From Blastococcus sp. CPCC 205250 (lineage in GTDB: Bacteria; Actinomycetota; Actinomycetes; Mycobacteriales; Geodermatophilaceae): a stretch of DNA of 64,000 nucleotides. Numbering within the stretch: position 1 is the stretch's first letter; every line of letters starts with the position of its first letter. Shown here in pieces: positions 50,904 through 60,197 of this stretch. The stretch spans positions 1 to 64,000 of the forward strand of contig NZ_JABGCG010000009.1 of NCBI RefSeq assembly GCF_019799925.1. The letters run 5' to 3'. The position numbers and the translations under genes were made by a program. The notes under the pieces were generated by a model that had not been told where the DNA came from, did not search any database, and saw only the letters and a program-made list of their open reading frames with translations.

Positions 50904-53813
50904 GTGCTGCCCGACCCACCCGTCCCCGCACTGCGCGTCCACGACCTCGGGCCGCTCGAGGTGGACCGTGCCGGGGTCCCGGTCGGCCTGAGCGGTGCCC
51001 GGCTCACCGCCGCGCTGTCCCTGCTCGTGGTGAACGCCGGCCGGCACGTCGGGGTGGACGCTCTGTCCGACGCCATGTGGGGCGAACGCTCCCCGGCCCG
51101 GTCGCCGTCCACCCTGGACTCCCACATCTGGCGGTTGCGCAAGGCGCTGGAACCCCAGCGCGAGCGGGGGTCGCCGTCGAAGGTCCTGCGCCACGACCTC
51201 GGGGGCTACCGGCTGGTCCCCGACGCCGTGGACATCGACTCCGTGCGCTTCACGGCGCTCGCCGACCGCGCGCGCGACCTGCTCGCCGCCGGCCGTGCGG
51301 CCGAGGCCTGCCAGGAGGCGGAGCAGGCGCTGGCGCTGTGGCGGGGCCGCCCGCACGCCGGCTTCGCGGACGAGCCCTGGGCCGTCGCGACGGTGGCCCG
51401 GCTGACCGAGGTCCGGGACCAGCTGCGCGAGCGGTTGGCGGAGGCCCTGCTGGCGGCCGGGTCCCCGGAGCGCGCGCTGCTCGCGCTCGCGCCCGGCCTC
51501 GCGGAGACACCGCTGCGCGAGCGGCTCTGGGCGCTGCGCATGCTCGCCCAGCACCGCCTGGGCCGTGCGGAGGAGGCGCTGCGCAGCTACGCCGAGGCCC
51601 GCACGCTGTTCCTCGACGAGCTCGGCCTGGAACCCGGTCCCGAGCTTCGGGCCCTGCACGGGCGCATCCTCGCCGCGGACCCCGGCCTCGCCGGTCCAGC
51701 GCAGGAGCCCCGTCCCGCGGACGCACCTCCGGCCGGGGACCGGCACCCGGGCGAGCCGGGTGAGGTGCACCTGCCGCGCCGGGGATCGCCGCTCGTGGGC
51801 CGGGAGGAGGACCTCGGCGACCTGGTCCGGGAGGTCCCGCGGACCGGCCTGACCACGCTGGTGGGCGCGGCCGGCTGCGGGAAGACGCGGCTGGCCGTGG
51901 AGGTCGCCCGCTCCCTGGCCGACCGGTTCCCGGACGGCGTGTGGTTCGTCGACCTGACCGCCTCGCGGGACGCCGCGTCGGTGCTGTCCGCCGTCGTGTC
52001 GGCGCTCGGCTTCACCCCACAGGACACGGCGCGACCGGGCGAGGCGCTGCGCGCCTTCCTCCGGGGCCGGCGCGCCCTACTGGTGCTGGACAACTGCGAG
52101 CAGGTGCTCGACCCGGTCGCCGACCTGGTCGAGGACTGGTTCGGCGGACCCACCCCGCTCGCCGTCCTGGCGACCAGTCGCGAACCGCTGGAGGTCGACG
52201 GCGAGCGCGTCCACCCGGTCGGCCCGCTGCCCCTGCCGACCGACGAGGACGACGTCACCACCTCCCCCGCCGTCAGGCTCCTGCTCGACCGGCTGGCCGC
52301 CGCGGGCGCCGACCGGGAGGACCTCGGCCTCCTGACCGCCGCCGTGCGGATCGCCACCGCCGTGGACGGCGTGCCCCTCGCGCTCGAGCTGGCCGCCGGC
52401 CGGTCCCGGGCGTTCAGCCTGGAGGAGATCGCCCACCAGGTCACCGCGGACCCCAGCTCGCTGGCCCGGATGGGACGCGGGAGCGACCACCACCGCACGG
52501 TCCGCGCCGCGATCGAGCAGAGCTACGCCCTGCTCCCGCCCGACGAGGCCGCGGTGCACCGCAGCGTCTCGGCGCTGCCCGGCCCCTTCACGGTCAGTGC
52601 CGCGGCCGCGGTGCACCGCGGCCCCCCGCACGACGGGGGAACCGAGGAGACCGGGGACCTCGTGGCCCGCCTGGTGCACCACTCCCTGCTGGTCCCCCTG
52701 GGCCCGTCCCGGCCGGGTGGGCCCTCGCTGTTCACCCAGCTCGCCACCATCCGGGGGCACGCCGGGCACGCCGCCGCGGCGGAGTCCGAGCGGCTGCACC
52801 GGGCCCGGGACGCCTGGGTCACCTCCCTGGTCCAGGCCAAGCCCCCGCTCGGGCACGTGGCCGAGAGCGCCTGGTTCGACACGCTCGACGACGACCTGCC
52901 CGCACTCCGGGCCACCCTGCAGCACCTCCTCGTGGAGACCCCGTCGGCCGAGGGTGTCTGGCTGGCCGGCCGACTCGGCACGTTCTGGTACTTCCGCAGC
53001 AAGACGATCGAGGGCCGGGCCTGGACCGAGCGCGCCCTCGAGCACGAGCACCTGGCCGATCCCCTGTCGGTCGCCCTGGCCCGGCTGACCCTGGCCCACC
53101 TCGTGTCCTCCGGCGGCTGGGACGACGCCACCGACGCCCACATCGGCACCGCCCTGCGGCTGCTCGACGACAGCGGGCAGGCCACCGCGCGCATCGTGAC
53201 CGAGGTCCAGACGCTGCTGACGCACTCGCTGGTCATGGCAGGCGCGGTCGACCGCACGAGGGAGATCACCGAGCGGGTGCGCAGCGCCGCGACGGCGGTC
53301 GGGGACCCCGGACTCCGGCTGCTCGCGGAGACCTGCGCGGCGCAGGTGGCCAGCGGTGACGGACTGACCACCGAGGAGGGACTCACCGACCTGCACGGCA
53401 GGGCACTGGCCCTGGGCAACGTGTACCTGGCGCTGCTGGTCGCCGGGCTGGCCGTCGCCGCCGCGATCCGCGACGGCGACCCGGTGCGCGGGCTGGCCTG
53501 GTCGGACCGGATGATCGCCCACCGGCTGAGGCTGGGGAACACCGACGGGCCGGTCGCCTTCGAGCTGCGGGCACTGGTCGCCGCGATGGGCGGCCGCCCC
53601 CGGGAGGCGGTCCGGCTGTTCTCCGCCGCCCGGACGCAGGCGCTGCGCAACGGGCTCCGCTGGCCGGCCACCGAGCCGACGGCCCGCGTCCTCCCCGCGG
53701 TCACCCGGTCCCTCGACCCGGCCGAGGTCGAGCGCATCCGCGCCACCGGCGCCCGGCTCACCCTGGCCGACCTCCTGTCCGAGCCGCGCGCCGCCGAAGC
53801 CACCTCGGCCTGA
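50904..53813 (+). CDS. BTAD/SARP-type transcriptional regulator with ATPase and TPR-like domains
   Basis: A 969-aa AfsR/SARP-class regulator. Residues 8-105 form the OmpR-like winged helix (DALSDAMWGERSPARSPSTLDSHI), 110-260 the bacterial transcriptional activation domain, 295-620 an NB-ARC/STAND ATPase (Walker A GAAGCGKT at 321-328, Walker B LLVLDNCEQV, sensor LATSREPL), and about 640-969 a helical TPR-like region. GTG at 50904 has AGGAGG 6 nt upstream. It lies in the middle of five genes whose promoters share SARP-like direct repeats (48060-54734), so it is the obvious candidate activator. Its own 145-bp upstream region lacks the repeat. The signal sensed is unknown. Confidence 0.92.
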   Translation: MLPDPPVPALRVHDLGPLEVDRAGVPVGLSGARLTAALSLLVVNAGRHVGVDALSDAMWGERSPARSPSTLDSHIWRLRKALEPQRERGSPSKVLRHDLGGYRLVPDAVDIDSVRFTALADRARDLLAAGRAAEACQEAEQALALWRGRPHAGFADEPWAVATVARLTEVRDQLRERLAEALLAAGSPERALLALAPGLAETPLRERLWALRMLAQHRLGRAEEALRSYAEARTLFLDELGLEPGPELRALHGRILAADPGLAGPAQEPRPADAPPAGDRHPGEPGEVHLPRRGSPLVGREEDLGDLVREVPRTGLTTLVGAAGCGKTRLAVEVARSLADRFPDGVWFVDLTASRDAASVLSAVVSALGFTPQDTARPGEALRAFLRGRRALLVLDNCEQVLDPVADLVEDWFGGPTPLAVLATSREPLEVDGERVHPVGPLPLPTDEDDVTTSPAVRLLLDRLAAAGADREDLGLLTAAVRIATAVDGVPLALELAAGRSRAFSLEEIAHQVTADPSSLARMGRGSDHHRTVRAAIEQSYALLPPDEAAVHRSVSALPGPFTVSAAAAVHRGPPHDGGTEETGDLVARLVHHSLLVPLGPSRPGGPSLFTQLATIRGHAGHAAAAESERLHRARDAWVTSLVQAKPPLGHVAESAWFDTLDDDLPALRATLQHLLVETPSAEGVWLAGRLGTFWYFRSKTIEGRAWTERALEHEHLADPLSVALARLTLAHLVSSGGWDDATDAHIGTALRLLDDSGQATARIVTEVQTLLTHSLVMAGAVDRTREITERVRSAATAVGDPGLRLLAETCAAQVASGDGLTTEEGLTDLHGRALALGNVYLALLVAGLAVAAAIRDGDPVRGLAWSDRMIAHRLRLGNTDGPVAFELRALVAAMGGRPREAVRLFSAARTQALRNGLRWPATEPTARVLPAVTRSLDPAEVERIRATGARLTLADLLSEPRAAEATSA

Positions 53814-53880
53814 GCGCTCCCGCCCGGCCCGGGCTGCCGGCCGTGCCGGCGGGCGACGCGGGCGGGTTCCCCGCCCCGGG

Positions 53881-54621
<741 letters not shown>

Positions 54622-54669
54622 CGGGGGTTCCTCCCGTCGTGACGCCCGGACCGGGCGTTCGCTGGGAGG

Positions 54670-54704
54670 ACCGTCGACGCGCGCCCTCCACGCGCTGTCC
54701 AATC
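54670..54704 (-). promoter_or_regulatory. SARP-type promoter C-left, for the surface-protein gene
   Basis: Read leftward: GATTGGA-CAGC-GCGTGGA (54704-54687), the second heptamer carrying one change in the TTGGA core, then exactly 11 bp, then GACGGT (54675-54670). Weakest member of the set, but spacing is conserved. Confidence 0.65.
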
Positions 54705-54716
54705 CCGCCGGGGCGC

Positions 54717-54751
54717 CGTTGGAGAGGCCTTGGAGCCGACGTCAGCAGAGT
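54717..54751 (+). promoter_or_regulatory. SARP-type promoter C-right, for the alpha/beta hydrolase gene
   Basis: CGTTGGA-GAGG-CCTTGGA (54717-54734), then 11 bp, then CAGAGT (54746-54751). The hydrolase ATG is at 54808, leaving a leader of about 50 nt. Confidence 0.75.
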
Positions 54752-54807
54752 CCGGCCCACAGGCGGGCGCGCCCGCGCCCCGGAGCCGCCGGAGACGGAG
54801 ACCCGAC

Positions 54808-56010
54808 ATGCACGCGTTCTTCAAGGACCACGACTTCCAGTTCTCGGTGGAAGGCGTCCTCGGCAGCGCCTACGCGCGCGCCGCCGACGTCGGCGAGGTC
54901 CTCACGACCGTCGACCGGATCCCCAACGGGTCGGCTCCGGCCTGGGTCGCCCAGTGGACCGCCACCGCCGACCGCGTCGCGGCCGAGGCCCGGTCCGCCG
55001 AGGAGGCCGGCCACGTGCGCAGCGCCGCCGCGCGCTGGCTGCGCGCGTCGAGCTACTACTCCGAGGCCGCGGACAAGGCCGAGGCCGTCGAGTCCGCCCT
55101 CGGGCTCTGGGAGCGGCACCGCTCGTCGTGGGACCGCTTCGTCGACCTCACCGCGGCCACCGGGGACGTCGCGGCCGAGCGGGTGGAGATCCCCTACGAG
55201 GGGACCACCCTGCCCGGGTACTTCTTCCGGGGCGGTCCGCCGGACGAGGCACGTCGCACGATCGTCCACACCAACGGCAGCGACGGCTCGGTGACCGGTG
55301 CCTGGACCCGGTGCATCGCCGACGCGCTCGCCCGCGGCTGGAACGCCCTGACCTACGACGGCCCCGGACAGAACGCCGCGCTGATGCGGCAGGGCCTGCC
55401 CTTCCGCCCCGACTGGGAGAACGTCCTCACGCCGGTCCTCGACGTCCTGACCAAGCGGACGGACGTCGACCCCGGCCGCATCGCCGTCATGGGCATCAGC
55501 CAGGGCGGCTACTGGGTGCCCCGGGCGGCGGCCCACGAGCACCGCATCGCCGCGGCGGTCGCCGACCCCGGGGTCGTCGACGTCTCCACCACGATGCTCG
55601 AGCAGCTGCCGCACTTCCTGGTGAGGTTGCTCGACGCCGGCGACAGGCGGAGGTTCGACACCGACATGGCCTGGGCCCTGAAGGTCTCCCCCGCCACCCG
55701 CAGGATGCTCTCGTGGCGGATGCGCCCCTACGGGCTCACCTCCCCGTTCGACTTCTTCACCGCCGCCCGCGAGTACGCGCTGACCGACGAGCAGCTGGCC
55801 GCGATCTCCTGCCCGATGCTGATCACCGATCCCGAGGACGAACAGTTCTGGCCCGGCCAGTCCGCGCGGATGGCAGCGGCGCTCACCTGCCCCGTCACGC
55901 TGCTGCGGTTCACCGCCGAGGAGGGGGCGGACGCGCACTGCGAGCCGGCGGCGACGGGGCTGCGCGGCGAGCGGGTCTTCGACTGGCTCGACGAGCAGGT
56001 CCCCGCCTGA
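54808..56010 (+). CDS. Alpha/beta hydrolase (pseudooxynicotine hydrolase/FrsA-like)
   Basis: A 400-aa hydrolase with a helical N-terminal region (about 1-125, containing ARWLRASSYYSEA) and an alpha/beta domain: YEGTTLPGYFFRGG, IVHTNGSDGS, LTYDGPGQ, nucleophile elbow GISQGG near 232, LITDPEDEQFWPGQS near 335 and AHCEP near 375. This layout matches the DUF1100/FrsA and 2,6-dihydroxypseudooxynicotine hydrolase group, which cleave C-C or ester bonds. No signal peptide. ATG at 54808 has GGAGA upstream. Divergent from the surface protein, with paired TTGGA promoters in the gap. Confidence 0.85.
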   Translation: MHAFFKDHDFQFSVEGVLGSAYARAADVGEVLTTVDRIPNGSAPAWVAQWTATADRVAAEARSAEEAGHVRSAAARWLRASSYYSEAADKAEAVESALGLWERHRSSWDRFVDLTAATGDVAAERVEIPYEGTTLPGYFFRGGPPDEARRTIVHTNGSDGSVTGAWTRCIADALARGWNALTYDGPGQNAALMRQGLPFRPDWENVLTPVLDVLTKRTDVDPGRIAVMGISQGGYWVPRAAAHEHRIAAAVADPGVVDVSTTMLEQLPHFLVRLLDAGDRRRFDTDMAWALKVSPATRRMLSWRMRPYGLTSPFDFFTAAREYALTDEQLAAISCPMLITDPEDEQFWPGQSARMAAALTCPVTLLRFTAEEGADAHCEPAATGLRGERVFDWLDEQVPA

Positions 56011-56122
56011 GCGCCGTACCGGGGCGACGGCCGGTCGCGTCGGGACACCGCGGCGCTCAGTTCCCGGGCGCCGGTCGGTCCACCCCCCGACCGACCGAGA
56101 CGACGGAGCACCGGGAGCAGAC

Positions 56123-56770
56123 ATGGGCCTCATCCACATCGAGATGTTCGCGACGCTCGACCTCGTCGGGCAGGCGCCCGGCGGGCCCGAGGAGGACCCG
56201 GAGGGCGGGTTCCCCTTCGGCGGCTGGCAGGCGCCCCTGATGGACGACGTCGCCGGCGCGCAGGTCGCGGCCGCGTACGAGGGCACCGACGCGCTCCTGC
56301 TCGGCCGGCGGACCTACGACATCTTCGCCGCGTACTGGCCCCACCAGGAGGGCGGCGAGGACGACGACATCGCCACGCTGTTCAACCGCGTGCCCAAGTA
56401 CGTGGCCTCCCGCGGCACGCCCGACCTCTCGTGGGCCGGGTCCACGCAGCTCGGCCCGGACCTGGCGGGCGCCGTGCGCGAGATCCGCGAGCGGCACGAG
56501 GACGTGAAGGTCGTCGGCAGCCTCGACCTCGTGCAGACCCTGCTGCGCGAGCGGCTCTTTGACCGCCTCGACCTCTGGGTGCACCCGATCGTGCTCGGCG
56601 TCGGGAAGACGGTGTTCCACGGCGGCGCGGTGCCCACGAACCTCACGCTCCTCGAGCCGCCCGTGGCCAGCCCGACGGGCACGGTCCACCTGCGCTACGG
56701 GCTCGCGGACGGCACGCCCGGCACCGGGGACATGAGCGCTCCCGACCGCGGCGTCCGGCGCGACGCCTGA
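56123..56770 (+). CDS. Dihydrofolate-reductase-like protein (RibD C-terminal fold)
   Basis: A 215-aa protein of the DHFR/RibD_C family: IHIEMFATLDLVGQA at the N-terminus, DALLLGRRTYDIFAAYWP near 52-70, VKVVGSLDLVQTLL near 130 (NADPH site) and LDLWVHPIVLGVGKTVF near 150. Members are NADPH-dependent reductases of uncertain substrate; this is not a housekeeping DHFR. ATG has GGGAG 6 nt upstream. A hairpin starts at its stop codon, so it is a single-gene unit. Confidence 0.85.
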   Translation: MGLIHIEMFATLDLVGQAPGGPEEDPEGGFPFGGWQAPLMDDVAGAQVAAAYEGTDALLLGRRTYDIFAAYWPHQEGGEDDDIATLFNRVPKYVASRGTPDLSWAGSTQLGPDLAGAVREIRERHEDVKVVGSLDLVQTLLRERLFDRLDLWVHPIVLGVGKTVFHGGAVPTNLTLLEPPVASPTGTVHLRYGLADGTPGTGDMSAPDRGVRRDA

Positions 56771-56799
56771 CCCGGGCCGGCAGGAGCCCGGTCCGGGTC
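56769..56799 (+). terminator. Hairpin overlapping the stop of the DHFR-like gene
   Basis: GACCCGGGCCGG (56769-56780) pairs with CCGGTCCGGGTC (56788-56799) with one mismatch and a 7-nt loop; it probably serves the convergent binding-protein gene too. Confidence 0.6.
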
Positions 56800-56887
56800 A
56801 GCCCGCCCTGGTCCAAGGGCGCACGGGTGTCCTCGGGGACCCGCAGCGGGGGTCGAGCGTCCCCGGACCCGGCCCGGAGGTGCGCCG

Positions 56888-58108
56888 TCAGGACCCGGGT
56901 TGTGCGTAGCGGCCGAGTTCCTCCACCACGCTGTTGAGCAGGGTGCCGCCCTCGTCGACGACCTCGCGGAGGTAGATCGTCTGGTCGGGGTTCCGGCCGT
57001 CGAAGGCCCACGACCCCCGCGGGCTGTCGTCGATCTCCCCGAGCCCGCCCAGGGCCTCCGCGACGGCGTCCCCCGACAGGTCGCCGGCCTCGGCGAGTGC
57101 CCGGTTGAGGACGTTGGCCGCGTCATAGGCCTGGACGGCGTACACCGTCGGCAGGGCGTCGTACGCGTCCTGATACGCCTGGACGAACCCTGCGTTGGCC
57201 TCGTTGTCGGCCTCGGTCGAGTAGTGCAGCGTCGTGCGCACCCCGACTGCGTTCGGACCCTGGCCGGCGAGCACGCTGCCCTCGGTGAGGAACCCCGAGC
57301 CGTACAGCGGGATGGAGTCCTTGAGGCCGAAGTCGGCGTACTGGTTGACGAAGGCCACGGCCTCACCGCCCGCGTAGAAGCAGAAGACCGCCGCCGCCCC
57401 GGACGACCGGACGCCGGAGAGGAACGGCTGGAAGTCCTGCGTGGTGCCGAACGGCGTCAGGGCGGATCCGGCCACCGTCCCCCCGGCCGCCTCGAACGCG
57501 CGGGTGAAGTTGCTGACCGACTCCTGCCCGGCCGAGTAGTCCGGGGCCATGATGTAGACCGGTCCGATGTCCTGGCCGGCCAGGTACTCCCCCATCGCGA
57601 CCGGCGCCTGGGCGTTGGCGAAGGAGACCCGCCACACGTAGTCGTTGCCCGCCCCGCCGGTGATGGCGTCGGCGCCGGCATTCGCGATGACCAGCACCTT
57701 CTGCTCCTCGGCGAAGAGCTCCACGACGCCGAGCGCGGTGGCGGAGTTGACGATCCCGACGACGACGTCGACGTCGCCGAGCAGCTGCTGCACGGCGGGC
57801 ACACCGGTGTCGGGCCCCTCGCCCTCGTCCGCCGTGACGGTCTCGACCGTGTAGTCGCCGAACTTGCCGTCGTTCTGCTCCAGCCAGAGGTCCCAGCCGT
57901 TCTGCAGGTCGACGCCCAGGGGCGTGTACACACCGGCCTGCGGGATGACCAGCCCGACGCGGACCGTGCCGCCGCCGCTGCCACCTCCCCCGCCGCCGTC
58001 GTCGTCGCCGCCGAGACTGCCGCCTCCGCAGGCGGTCAGCACGAGGCCGCCGGCTCCCACCCCCGCGGCTCCCAGCAGCTGACGGCGGGACAGTTCGGGC
58101 AGGGACAT
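56888..58108 (-). CDS. Orphan substrate-binding lipoprotein (Peripla_BP_6, Tat signal)
   Basis: A 406-aa Liv-type receptor. SRRQLLGAAG near 7-16 is a twin-arginine motif and LTAC with Cys27 a lipobox, so it is likely exported folded by Tat and lipidated. A Gly/Asp linker precedes TVRVGLVIPQAGVYTPLG, and VNSATALGVVELFAEEQKVLV is typical of aromatic-acid or amide receptors. No permease or ATPase gene is nearby; it may serve a transporter elsewhere or sense a ligand. A TTGACA promoter and a GACGTG/CACGTC operator lie upstream. Follows the TetR gene on the same strand by 141 bp. Confidence 0.9.
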   Translation of the reverse strand: MSLPELSRRQLLGAAGVGAGGLVLTACGGGSLGGDDDGGGGGGSGGGTVRVGLVIPQAGVYTPLGVDLQNGWDLWLEQNDGKFGDYTVETVTADEGEGPDTGVPAVQQLLGDVDVVVGIVNSATALGVVELFAEEQKVLVIANAGADAITGGAGNDYVWRVSFANAQAPVAMGEYLAGQDIGPVYIMAPDYSAGQESVSNFTRAFEAAGGTVAGSALTPFGTTQDFQPFLSGVRSSGAAAVFCFYAGGEAVAFVNQYADFGLKDSIPLYGSGFLTEGSVLAGQGPNAVGVRTTLHYSTEADNEANAGFVQAYQDAYDALPTVYAVQAYDAANVLNRALAEAGDLSGDAVAEALGGLGEIDDSPRGSWAFDGRNPDQTIYLREVVDEGGTLLNSVVEELGRYAQPGS

Positions 58109-58129
58109 GACGGTCTCCCTCGGTTCCAT

Positions 58130-58149
58130 GACGTGGCGTGCGTCACGTC
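58130..58149. promoter_or_regulatory. Palindromic operator before the orphan binding protein
   Basis: GACGTG (58130-58135) and CACGTC (58144-58149) flank 8 bp; the outer CCAT/ATGG also pair with one base bulged. It lies just downstream of the expected transcription start, the position of a repressor site. Confidence 0.5.
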
Positions 58150-58160
58150 GATGGAGCAGG

Positions 58161-58190
58161 ACCATGCGACCCGCGACCGACTTGTGTCAA
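58161..58190 (-). promoter_or_regulatory. Promoter of the orphan binding-protein gene
   Basis: Read leftward: consensus -35 TTGACA (58190-58185), 18-bp spacer, -10 CATGGT (58166-58161). The expected start near 58154 leaves a leader of about 46 nt before the ATG at 58108. Confidence 0.55.
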
Positions 58191-58249
58191 GTGCACGCCG
58201 GCCGCAGTCAGAGTGTCGCGCATCTGGCGGACGTGTCCTTGACGGGGAG

Positions 58250-58882
58250 CTACACCGCCAGGCCGCGCATCGCGCGCCGCACCACCGAGGCGGCCCAGTC
58301 GTCACCGATCGGCCGCCCGGCCAGGTAGTCCGCGTAGAGGCTGCCGACCAGCAGGCTGACGGCACCCTCGACGTCCAGGTCGGGCCGGAGCTGACCGCTC
58401 GCCACACCGGCCCGGACGACCTCGGCCATGTGGGCGCGCCGGGGCAGCAGGGTGCTCTCCCGGATGATCTGCAGCAGTTCGCCGGACGCCGGCTCGTCGA
58501 CCAGGCAGTTGCCGAGGATCGTCATGCCGCCGACCGCCTCGTACTGACGTCGCATCGCCTCGAGCAGCGCCGTCAGGTCGCCGACCGCGTCACCGGTGAC
58601 CTCGGGGACGTGGTCGACCTGCAGGTGCGCCAGAGCCGCGCCGATGAGGTCGCTCTTGCTCCGCCAGCGGGTGTACACGGTCACCTTGGACACGCCCGCA
58701 GTGGCAGCGACGCGGTCCATGGACATGCCGGTGACGCCCTCGACGGCGAGCAGCTTCACCACCGCGTCCAGGACGGCGACGTCCTTCGTCGGGTCCCGCG
58801 GGCGACCACGGCGCGGGCGGTCGACGTCGTCCTCCACGGCTGCGGACTGTACGTCCCGAGGTGGATCGGGCAGGGCTCGCAT
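58250..58882 (-). CDS. TetR-family regulator controlling the P450 at 58947
   Basis: A 210-aa TetR protein: RGRPRDPTKDVAVLDAVVKLL then HTH GMSMDRVAATAGVSKVTVYTRWRSKSDLI (about 53-82) and a ligand domain with a C-terminal TetR_C-like region (DLDVEGAVSLLVGSLYADYLAGR). The TACCG-GT-CGGTA palindrome lies between the -35 and -10 of the divergent P450 gene, 11 bp from the tetR start, so it probably represses both. An in-frame start further in is possible, since the first 20 residues are unconserved. Confidence 0.9.
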   Translation of the reverse strand: MRALPDPPRDVQSAAVEDDVDRPRRGRPRDPTKDVAVLDAVVKLLAVEGVTGMSMDRVAATAGVSKVTVYTRWRSKSDLIGAALAHLQVDHVPEVTGDAVGDLTALLEAMRRQYEAVGGMTILGNCLVDEPASGELLQIIRESTLLPRRAHMAEVVRAGVASGQLRPDLDVEGAVSLLVGSLYADYLAGRPIGDDWAASVVRRAMRGLAV

Positions 58883-58910
58883 TGATTAACTGTACCGGTC
58901 GGTATATGGT
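58882..58910 (+). promoter_or_regulatory. P450 promoter with embedded TetR operator
   Basis: TTGATT (58882-58887) and TATGGT (58905-58910) have a 17-bp spacer, and the perfect palindrome TACCG-GT-CGGTA occupies 58893-58904 inside that spacer. TACCGnnCGGTA is a common TetR operator form. Confidence 0.7.
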
Positions 58911-58946
58911 CTGTGTCACTTCGCCGGCCCAGCAACGGAGGTCCCC

Positions 58947-60116
58947 TTGACCACCAGCACCGACGTGCCCACCGTGGACTTCGATCCCCTCGACCAGTCC
59001 CTGCGGTTCGGCGACTACCCGGTCTACGACCAGATCCGCGCGGCGGGTGGCGTCTGCTGGTCACCGGCGCGTGGCGGCTTCTGGGCCGTCGCGGACTTCG
59101 ACCTGGTCAAGCGGATCGCGTCGGACCACACGCAGTGGCTCTCGGGAGAGGGCGTGCGGATCCCGCCCAACGGCACCCCGCCCACGTTCGCGCTGGAGTA
59201 CGACCGCCCCACGCACGTCACGCACCGGCAGATCCTGACCGAGGCCGTGGGCCCCCGGACCACGCCGTCCTACGAACCCCTGGTCCGCGACTTCGCGCGC
59301 CGCCTCCTCCCGGCAGGCGACGGGCCGGCTCGCTTCGACCTCGGCGAGCCCTACGCCTTCCAGCTCTCGCTCGACGTGGTCTTCGCGCTCATCGGCGCCC
59401 CCGAGGACCTCAAGGAGGAGGTGGAGGTCCTGGCCGAGTCGCTCTTCCTCTTCCGCCGGCCCATGCCCGACGGCAGCGACCCCGCCGTGCGCCTGCAGGA
59501 GATCCTCGAGGAGCTCGTCGCGGACCGCGAGGCCAACCCGCGGGACGACTGGCTGAGCACCGTGGTCGGCTACGGACACCGCGCCGAGGAGCCGCTGAGC
59601 GAGCGGGAGATCCACGGCGCGATCGTGGCTCTCCTGGTGGGTGGCCATCACTCCACCGCGCGCGCCACCGGCTGCCTGCTGGCTCAGATCGCTGCCGACC
59701 CCGATCTGCAGCGCCTGCTCCGGGACGAGCCGGCGCGCATCGCGGACGCCGTCGAGGAGGCCGTACGGATGTGGACGCCGTTGCGGTGGTTCGCCCGCAC
59801 CGCCGCAGGCGACACCCCTCTCGGCGAGGTCACCGTCCGGCGGGGCGAACGGGTCCTGCTGCTGTACGCCGGCGCCAACCGCGACCCCGCCCGTTACGAA
59901 CGACCCGACGCCTTCCGGCTGGACCGGCCCCGCAGCCGCGACCACCTGGCGTTCGGCTGGGGCATCCACCGCTGCGTCGGCATGCCGCTGGCCCAGCTCG
60001 AGATCCGGGTCGCGGTCGAGGAGGTCTTCGCACGGTCCACCTGGATCGACCCCGACGGCGACATCACCTGGACGTCGTCCACCGAGCCCCGGCACATCCC
60101 GGTCCGCCTCCGCTGA
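58947..60116 (+). CDS. Cytochrome P450
   Basis: A 389-aa soluble P450. I-helix ALLVGGHHSTARAT retains a conserved Thr, EEAVR is the ExxR motif, and FGWGIHRCVGMP holds the heme ligand Cys343. RxRR-like and heme-propionate contacts (HVTHRQIL, HLAFGWG) are present. Starts with TTG at 58947, with GGAGG 5 nt upstream; no ATG or GTG fits better. Divergent from its TetR regulator. No ferredoxin lies beside it, so it must use a partner elsewhere, possibly the set at 2.4-3.9 kb. Substrate unknown. Confidence 0.9.
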   Translation: MTTSTDVPTVDFDPLDQSLRFGDYPVYDQIRAAGGVCWSPARGGFWAVADFDLVKRIASDHTQWLSGEGVRIPPNGTPPTFALEYDRPTHVTHRQILTEAVGPRTTPSYEPLVRDFARRLLPAGDGPARFDLGEPYAFQLSLDVVFALIGAPEDLKEEVEVLAESLFLFRRPMPDGSDPAVRLQEILEELVADREANPRDDWLSTVVGYGHRAEEPLSEREIHGAIVALLVGGHHSTARATGCLLAQIAADPDLQRLLRDEPARIADAVEEAVRMWTPLRWFARTAAGDTPLGEVTVRRGERVLLLYAGANRDPARYERPDAFRLDRPRSRDHLAFGWGIHRCVGMPLAQLEIRVAVEEVFARSTWIDPDGDITWTSSTEPRHIPVRLR

Positions 60117-60197
60117 CGGCAGCCGGAGCACCCCGCGCGGTGTCGCGTGGCCGACGATCCCGGCAGGGGACCGCCGGCGACGGCTGCGGCCGGACCG

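Noticed and set aside
50904..53813. Start of an antibiotic biosynthetic cluster because of the SARP-type regulator
   Set aside because: No polyketide, peptide synthetase, RiPP or terpene synthase genes are in the flanking sequence; its apparent targets are envelope and transport proteins.
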